Positions 13,324 to 16,974 of a stretch of DNA of 16,974 nucleotides are shown here, in pieces. Both the position numbers and the translations under genes were made by a program. Origin of the DNA: UBA9676 sp036522155 (GTDB taxonomy: Bacteria > Actinomycetota > Actinomycetes > Streptosporangiales > Streptosporangiaceae); assembly GCA_036522155.1 (NCBI GenBank), contig DATDGI010000239.1, forward strand, positions 1 through 16,974, written 5' to 3'. The notes beneath the pieces were generated by a model, which saw only the letters and a program-made list of their open reading frames with translations, did not search any database and was not told the origin of the DNA. Every line of letters begins with the position of its first letter. Positions within the stretch are counted from its first letter, which is position 1.

Positions 13324-14087
13324 TCCCCAGGGACTCGGCTGAGGCTGATCCCGAAGTGCTCGCGGTAGGCGGCCAGCACCTGGTCATCGGGCAGTTCCTG
13401 CTCGTCCCGGGTTCCGCCGCTGGTCCGGATCAGGGTGTGCCCGCTGATGGAGATCCGGCCGTCCTCGGTGAGCCGAGAGCAGATGGTGCTGCGGGTGAAG
13501 TGGGACTGCGGTGAGGTCTGCTGCCACCAGCAGGTGGGGACGAAGTCGGCCAGCACCCGTTCCCGCAGCTCGATCCGGTACTGGGGCTGGCCGTCCTTGT
13601 ACACGTCCAGGTCGGCATCGGCCGCGTCCGCCAGCAGGAACGTGCCGCCGGGATCGGCCTGCTCCTGCCTGCTGCCCAGCAGCAGCGGGTAGCTGCTGTG
13701 AGCGCCGAAGCCGACGTCGGCCAGCCATGGCCCGCTGCCGTCGGCCGGGCGGACGACCAGGGCCAGGTGGTCGAACGGCGGCCCGAGCCCGTCCTGGCCG
13801 TACACCCGTGCGGCGACCCGCTTCACCCCGGCCCCCAGCGCCTCCAGCAGCAGCGCGAACGCCCCGTTCAGCTCGTAACAGAAGCCACCCCGCCGCCGGT
13901 TAACGATCTTGTCAAGAAGATCGTCCTCCGCCAGTGAGATCGGCTCGGACAGGTGGATGCTCATGTTCTCGAACGGCACGGCCAGCAGGTGCGCCCGGTG
14001 CAGCAAGCGGAGCGCCGCCGCGTCGGCGGCCAGGGGCCCGGGCACGCCGATGCGCGCCAGGTAGGCGTCAACGGCCTGCTCGTCCAT
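13320..14087 (-). CDS. nat: Arylamine N-acetyltransferase
   Basis: Encodes 255 residues from ATG 14087. The NAT catalytic triad is complete: Cys70 in RRGGFCYELN, His107 in FDHLALVV and Asp124 in LADVGFG. LRLLHRAHLLAVPFENMSIH near the N-terminus is also typical. NATs move an acetyl (or other acyl) group from CoA to aromatic amines and hydrazines; in actinobacteria they also take part in amide-forming secondary metabolism or lipid-related pathways. The length is slightly short of the usual 270-280, the C-terminal part being compact. A GTG at 14096 could extend it by three codons but lies inside the TAGCGT -10 box, so ATG 14087 is preferred. It ends in CTAG shared with the DinB-like gene. Confidence 0.92.
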   Translation of the reverse strand: MDEQAVDAYLARIGVPGPLAADAAALRLLHRAHLLAVPFENMSIHLSEPISLAEDDLLDKIVNRRRGGFCYELNGAFALLLEALGAGVKRVAARVYGQDGLGPPFDHLALVVRPADGSGPWLADVGFGAHSSYPLLLGSRQEQADPGGTFLLADAADADLDVYKDGQPQYRIELRERVLADFVPTCWWQQTSPQSHFTRSTICSRLTEDGRISISGHTLIRTSGGTRDEQELPDDQVLAAYREHFGISLSRVPGD

Positions 14088-14094
14088 GGCCAGC

Positions 14095-14100
14095 ACGCTA
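14095..14100 (-). promoter_or_regulatory. -10 box of the NAT gene (leaderless)
   Basis: The minus strand reads TAGCGT (TANNNT) at 14100-14095, then 7 nt, then ATG 14087. There is no ribosome binding site in between. No convincing -35 is present. Confidence 0.42.
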
Positions 14101-14200
14101 CCCGTAACCCGGCTGGGGCCCGATGTCGAGATGGGCGGCCCGGCTCCGTCCTATTGCTGACGGCGCCCTCCCGGGCGTGGCAACCGGAAAGGTGAGTGGC

Positions 14201-14602
14201 ATGGACTGGAAACTGGAAGTGGTGGTGGTCCCGGTGACCGACGTCGACCGGGCGAAGAGCTTCTACCTCGACAAGCTGGGATTCCACCTGGACGCGGACG
14301 TCACGCCGAGCCCGGCTCTGCGGGTCGTGCACATGACCCCGCCCGGGTCGGCCTGCTCGGTCGTGGTCGGGCCGGTGACGGTGCCCGCCAGCTACGACCC
14401 CGGGTCGAGCGCCCGGCTGCAGCTGGTCGTCAGCGACATCGAGGCGGCCCGGGCCGAGCTGTCCGGGCGGGGCGTCGATGTCTCCGAGGTGGAGACCCTG
14501 GACCCGCGGGACGGCGGCAAGTTCTGCTACTTCACCGACCCGGACGGCAACAACTGGGCGGTCCAGGAGATCAGGGAGCGGGTCGGTGGCGAGCTGGGGT
14601 AG
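14201..14602 (+). CDS. VOC superfamily (glyoxalase/bleomycin resistance-like) protein
   Basis: Encodes 133 residues, the size of a single two-module VOC protein. Signature stretches are VVVPVTDVDRAKSFYLDKLGFHLDADV at the start, LQLVVSDIEAARAELSGRGVDV in the middle and FTDPDGNNWAVQEI at the end. VOC proteins are small cytoplasmic metalloenzymes or drug-binding proteins. The usual first metal-ligand His/Gln before the VxDvdrA segment is not obvious (VVVVPV), while the last ligand Glu (VQEI) is present, so metal binding is doubtful. GGAAAGG lies 8 nt before ATG 14201. A GTG three codons upstream is in frame but less well placed. It is divergent from the NAT gene. Confidence 0.85.
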   Translation: MDWKLEVVVVPVTDVDRAKSFYLDKLGFHLDADVTPSPALRVVHMTPPGSACSVVVGPVTVPASYDPGSSARLQLVVSDIEAARAELSGRGVDVSEVETLDPRDGGKFCYFTDPDGNNWAVQEIRERVGGELG

Positions 14603-14608
14603 CCAGGA

Positions 14609-14627
14609 CCGGCCGCCGGGCGGCCGG
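14609..14627. terminator. Hairpin between convergent VOC and DUF664 genes
   Basis: CCGGCCGC (14609-14616) and GCGGCCGG (14620-14627) form a perfect 8-bp GC stem with a 3-nt loop, filling the 27-nt gap between two stop codons that face each other. It is a likely two-way terminator without a T-tract. Confidence 0.55.
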
Positions 14628-14629
14628 CG

Positions 14630-15130
14630 TCACTCCCGCTGGTGATCGCCGGTCTGCCCGTCGATGAGCTCGCGCACGATGTCCATGTGGCCGCAGTGGC
14701 GCGCGGTCTCCTCGATCATGTGGATGAGCACCCAGCGCAGCGACACGGTGTCACCGAACCAGGCCTGCCCGGTGGCGGTCACGTCCAGCTCGTCGACGAC
14801 GCGGTCGGACGCCTGCCGGGCGCGGCCGTAGAACGCGACGATGTCCCCGGTCGTCTCGCCCGGCTCGACCCGCAGGTCGGCATCGGGATCATCATCGTCG
14901 AACGGGAGCGGCTCGGTGTCGCGGCCGAAGGTCTCGCAGAACCAGACATAGTCGACCGCGGCCAGGTGCTTGACCAGGCCCAGCAGGCTGGTGCCGGACG
15001 GCGTCATCGGCCGCCGGAGCTGCTCGTCGTTCAGCCCGTCCAGTTTCCAGAGCACCACGTCACGGTGCCGGTCCAGGCTGACGTGCAGGCTTTCCTTCTC
15101 ACCGCCCAGTAAGGGCACGCGCTGGCTCAT
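14630..15130 (-). CDS. DUF664/DinB-fold protein
   Basis: Encodes 166 residues. The typical DUF664 pattern is present: an SLDRHRDVVLWKLDGLNDEQLRRPMTPSGTSLLGLVKHL opening, His55 in VKHLAAVDYVW, and HMIEETARHCGHMDIVREL with His137, His145 and His148 as likely metal ligands. Like other DinB-fold proteins it may act with mycothiol, but no reaction is known. Its ATG overlaps the stop of the YjbR-like gene upstream (ATGA), so translation is probably coupled in an EamA-YjbR-DUF664 operon. TAGGTT lies 6 nt before its ATG, inside the end of the upstream gene, and could add an internal leaderless promoter. Confidence 0.86.
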   Translation of the reverse strand: MSQRVPLLGGEKESLHVSLDRHRDVVLWKLDGLNDEQLRRPMTPSGTSLLGLVKHLAAVDYVWFCETFGRDTEPLPFDDDDPDADLRVEPGETTGDIVAFYGRARQASDRVVDELDVTATGQAWFGDTVSLRWVLIHMIEETARHCGHMDIVRELIDGQTGDHQRE

Positions 15131-15471
15131 GTGCCGAACCTATGCCCGGCCGCAACCCGCTTTGGCACCACCATCCGCCACGCGTCGGTGACCAGTTCGC
15201 GCATCTCGGCCACGCTGAGTTCGGCCATCCGAGCGTGCACCCAGTGGAAACGCTGATCGCTGAGCCGGGGCAGGCAGAACTTGGCAGGCTCGGCGGCGAT
15301 CAGCGCGTCGCGCTCCTCCCGTGGGAAGCCGAATCCCATGATCGTCTCGTCCGGCGAGACCGACGCGTAGACGATCTTCCCGACCCGGAACTTGACATGG
15401 TCGTAGATCAGGTGCTCCTCGGTTCTGGGCAGCGCCATCGCGCAGGCCCGAATGTCGTCGACGGTGACCAC
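15127..15471 (-). CDS. MmcQ/YjbR family protein
   Basis: Encodes 114 residues, the family length, starting at GTG 15471 (VVTVDDIRACAMALP) with GGGAG 7 nt upstream. The frame continues far upstream through the EamA gene, but that part is antisense-like noise. Family features are ALPRTEEHLIYDHVKFRVGKIVYASVS, the FGFPREERDALIAAEPAKFCLP region and WVHARMAELSVAEMRELVTDAWRMVVPKR at the end. The fold resembles a double-wing DNA-binding domain, but a function is not established. It lies 86 nt after the EamA gene and overlaps the DUF664 gene by 4 bases on the same strand. Confidence 0.86.
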   Translation of the reverse strand: MVTVDDIRACAMALPRTEEHLIYDHVKFRVGKIVYASVSPDETIMGFGFPREERDALIAAEPAKFCLPRLSDQRFHWVHARMAELSVAEMRELVTDAWRMVVPKRVAAGHRFGT

Positions 15472-15557
15472 CGGCCAGCTCCCATCCGCTCCCGGCCCAT
15501 GCTGCCACCGGGCTATGACAGCCTGGCGGGCGCCGACAGCCGGCCGGGCCGCCACGG

Positions 15558-16574
15558 CTAACGGCGCCGGGAGACGGCCACCCCGGCCAGGCACAGCGCG
15601 CCGCCGGCGAACGCCAGCCCGCCGGGAACCTGGCCGAGCAGGGCCCACGACAGCAGCACGGTGACGGCCGGCACCAGGTAGGTGGTCGTGCCCATCTTCC
15701 CGGCCGGGGTACGGGCCAGTGCGTAGCCCCAGGTGGTGAACGCCACCGCGGTCGGGAAGACGCCGAGATAGCACACGCTCAGGGTGGCGCCCACCGGCGC
15801 GCTGGCCACCTGGGCCACCAGCTGGCCGGCGAACGGCAGGCAGCCGAGCCCGCCCACCGCGGCGCCAAACGTGGTCACCTGCAGCGCCGACGCGTACCGC
15901 AGGGCCGGCTTCTGGCTGACCACCGCGACCGAGTAGGACACCGCCGCCAGCAGGCACAGCAGCACCCCGGTCACCGGCGCGTGCCCGCCGCTGGAGGCGG
16001 ACAGGCCGACCAGGATCACGCCGGCGAACGACACCGCCACCCCGGCCAGCAGCGCACGCGGCAGGCCCTCGCCGAGCAGCCACCCGCTCAGCAGCGCGAT
16101 GATCACCGGCCCGACGTTGACGACCATGGCCGCGGTGCCCGCGTCCACCTGCTGCTCACCCCAGTTCAGCGCGACCATGTACACGCCGAACCACAGCACT
16201 CCGGACACCGCGATCCCGGGCCACGCCGCCCGCGGCGGCCATCCCTCCCGGCGCACCACCGACACCACGCCGAGCACCAGGCAGGCGCACAGCAGCCGGC
16301 CCAGCGCCAGCGCGCCCGGGGAGAAGTCGCGCCCGGCGCTGCGGATGGCCACGAACGCCGACGCCCACAGCACCACGGTCACCCCGGCAGCCAGCAGCGC
16401 CAGCCGGCCCGGCCGGGACGGCTGGCCCGGTGGCCGCCCGCCCGGCGCCGCGTGGCTGGTTTTGGCGGCCGCGGCTGATGGTGCCGGCCGGCCAGGCGGG
16501 CTGACGTCAGATGCCTGGCCCCCGCTGCCTCCCTGATTGCTCACACCAGCAGTCTGGACTGCGGTCGCCGCCAT
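15558..16574 (-). CDS. EamA/DMT-superfamily transporter
   Basis: Encodes 338 residues with ten predicted membrane segments in two EamA repeats. The first repeat begins LALLAAGVTVVLWASAFVAIRSAG (about 57-80) and the second GVLLCLLAAVSYSVAVVSQKPAL. AMVVNVGPVIIALLSGWLLGEGLPR and the matching TYLVPAVTVLLSWALLGQ close the repeats. DMT carriers of this type usually export amino acids or other small metabolites. The first 55 residues form a Gly/Pro/Ala/Ser-rich, probably disordered cytoplasmic tail, which is unusual. ATG 16574 is the first start in the frame, but its ribosome binding site is weak; GTG 16544 is the only other option. It is the likely first gene of an operon with the YjbR-like and DUF664 genes. 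Confidence 0.9.
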   Translation of the reverse strand: MAATAVQTAGVSNQGGSGGQASDVSPPGRPAPSAAAAKTSHAAPGGRPPGQPSRPGRLALLAAGVTVVLWASAFVAIRSAGRDFSPGALALGRLLCACLVLGVVSVVRREGWPPRAAWPGIAVSGVLWFGVYMVALNWGEQQVDAGTAAMVVNVGPVIIALLSGWLLGEGLPRALLAGVAVSFAGVILVGLSASSGGHAPVTGVLLCLLAAVSYSVAVVSQKPALRYASALQVTTFGAAVGGLGCLPFAGQLVAQVASAPVGATLSVCYLGVFPTAVAFTTWGYALARTPAGKMGTTTYLVPAVTVLLSWALLGQVPGGLAFAGGALCLAGVAVSRRR

Positions 16575-16747
16575 TCCCGGCGGAAATCGGACCTCACACG
16601 CCGGGCCCGGCCACAGCGGCCAGCGCCCGCCAACCGGGCCAGGCCGGGTTCGGCTGGCCGATGTGAGACCGTAGGCGGTATGGCCTGAGCGTGTGCTACG
16701 GCCGGCATCGGACGGGTGGTGAGGGTGGTCAGCTTGATGGAGCCGGA
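16575..16747. other. Intergenic region between divergent transporter genes
   Basis: This 173-nt stretch should hold the promoters of the EamA and MFS genes. ACCTCACA (16591-16598) and TGTGAGACC (16662-16670) are near-reverse complements about 63 bp apart and might be operator half-sites. TAGGCGGTATGG (16672-16683) contains -10-like hexamers without an exact TANNNT match. Nothing here is firm. Confidence 0.3.
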
Positions 16748-16974
16748 GTGACGCAGGCCCCAGCCCGGCTGACCGCGCCGATGCGCGCGCTGCTTGGCTT
16801 CATCTGTGCGCTGGTGCTGGTCGACACCATCTTCTTCACCGCGCTGACCCCGCTGCTGCCGCACTACGCGCACGCAGCGGGCCTGTCGAAGGCCGGGGCG
16901 GGCATCCTGGTAGCCGCCTACCCGATCGGCACCCTGATCGGCGCGCTGCCCGGCGGGCTGCTCACCTCCCGCCT
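16748..16974 (+). CDS. MFS transporter, N-terminal part
   Basis: Runs off the window after 75 codons. The best start is GTG 16748, with GGAG 5 nt upstream; ATG 16781 is a second option in the same frame. The protein begins VTQAPARLTAPMRALLGF and has a first membrane segment with the FICALVLVDTIFFTALTPLLPHY pattern usual for drug-type MFS carriers. A second segment, AGILVAAYPIGTLIGALPGGLLTSR, ends in a motif-A-like loop. A role in efflux is likely from the family, but the substrate is unknown. It is divergent from the EamA exporter. Confidence 0.85.
   Translation, partial: MTQAPARLTAPMRALLGFICALVLVDTIFFTALTPLLPHYAHAAGLSKAGAGILVAAYPIGTLIGALPGGLLTSR

Noticed and set aside
14094..14096. GTG as start of the NAT gene
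   Set aside because: It lies inside the TAGCGT -10 box; ATG 14087 fits both the leaderless spacing and the usual NAT N-terminus.
15472..16083. N-terminal extension of the YjbR-like frame into the EamA gene
   Set aside because: The family is about 114 residues long and GTG 15471 has a good ribosome binding site; the extension overlaps the EamA coding sequence in another frame on the same strand.

Overview
This window is very GC-rich, with most codons ending in G or C. It carries actinobacterial hallmarks: lipoprotein-type signal peptides, a YtrA-like GntR/ABC operon, promoters with a TANNNT -10 box directly before the start codon, and hairpin ends without T-tracts. It reads as chromosomal DNA from a filamentous or otherwise complex actinomycete. 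An orphan MreB-type actin fits that. I see no insertion sequence, prophage, tRNA, rRNA or CRISPR array, and coding density is high. The genus cannot be named from the sequence alone.

Layout. (1) 1-2903: the tail of an alpha/beta hydrolase, then two divergently transcribed exported glycosidases: a GH3 lipoprotein (NagZ-like, minus) and a GH76 alpha-1,6-mannanase-like protein (plus). (2) 2976-3755: an ECHDC3-type crotonase. (3) 3809-6941, minus: a membrane-anchored SxxK serine hydrolase, a diacylglycerol-kinase-family lipid kinase and an MreB/Mbl-like actin. All three point to the cell envelope. (4) 7084-9508, plus: a three-gene operon with ATGA overlaps: YtrA-like GntR regulator, ABC ATPase, ABC-2-type permease. 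Its promoter faces that of the serine hydrolase across a 25-bp inverted repeat that could be a shared operator. (5) 9529-12793: a SolA-like N-methyl amino acid oxidase and a tryptophanase (both minus), with an uncharacterised small lipoprotein (plus) between them. (6) 12835-15471: small enzymes and fold-only families: DinB-like protein, arylamine N-acetyltransferase, VOC protein, DUF664/DinB protein, MmcQ/YjbR protein. (7) 15558-16974: an EamA/DMT exporter and, divergently, the start of an MFS transporter.

How the genes may work together. The left half centres on envelope and exopolysaccharide biology: two secreted glycosidases, a penicillin-interacting-type serine hydrolase, a lipid kinase, an actin-like shape protein and an envelope-stress-type ABC operon. 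In the right half, the SolA-like oxidase (which could release tryptophan from N-methyltryptophan) and the tryptophanase (tryptophan to indole, pyruvate and ammonia) could form a short route. They are not in one operon.

No clearly new multi-gene system is proven here. The best leads are the recurring leaderless promoter geometry, the operator candidate at 7026-7050, the SolA/tryptophanase pairing, the unknown lipoprotein with its nested upstream dyads, and enzymes whose usual catalytic residues are replaced (the GH3 and crotonase proteins).
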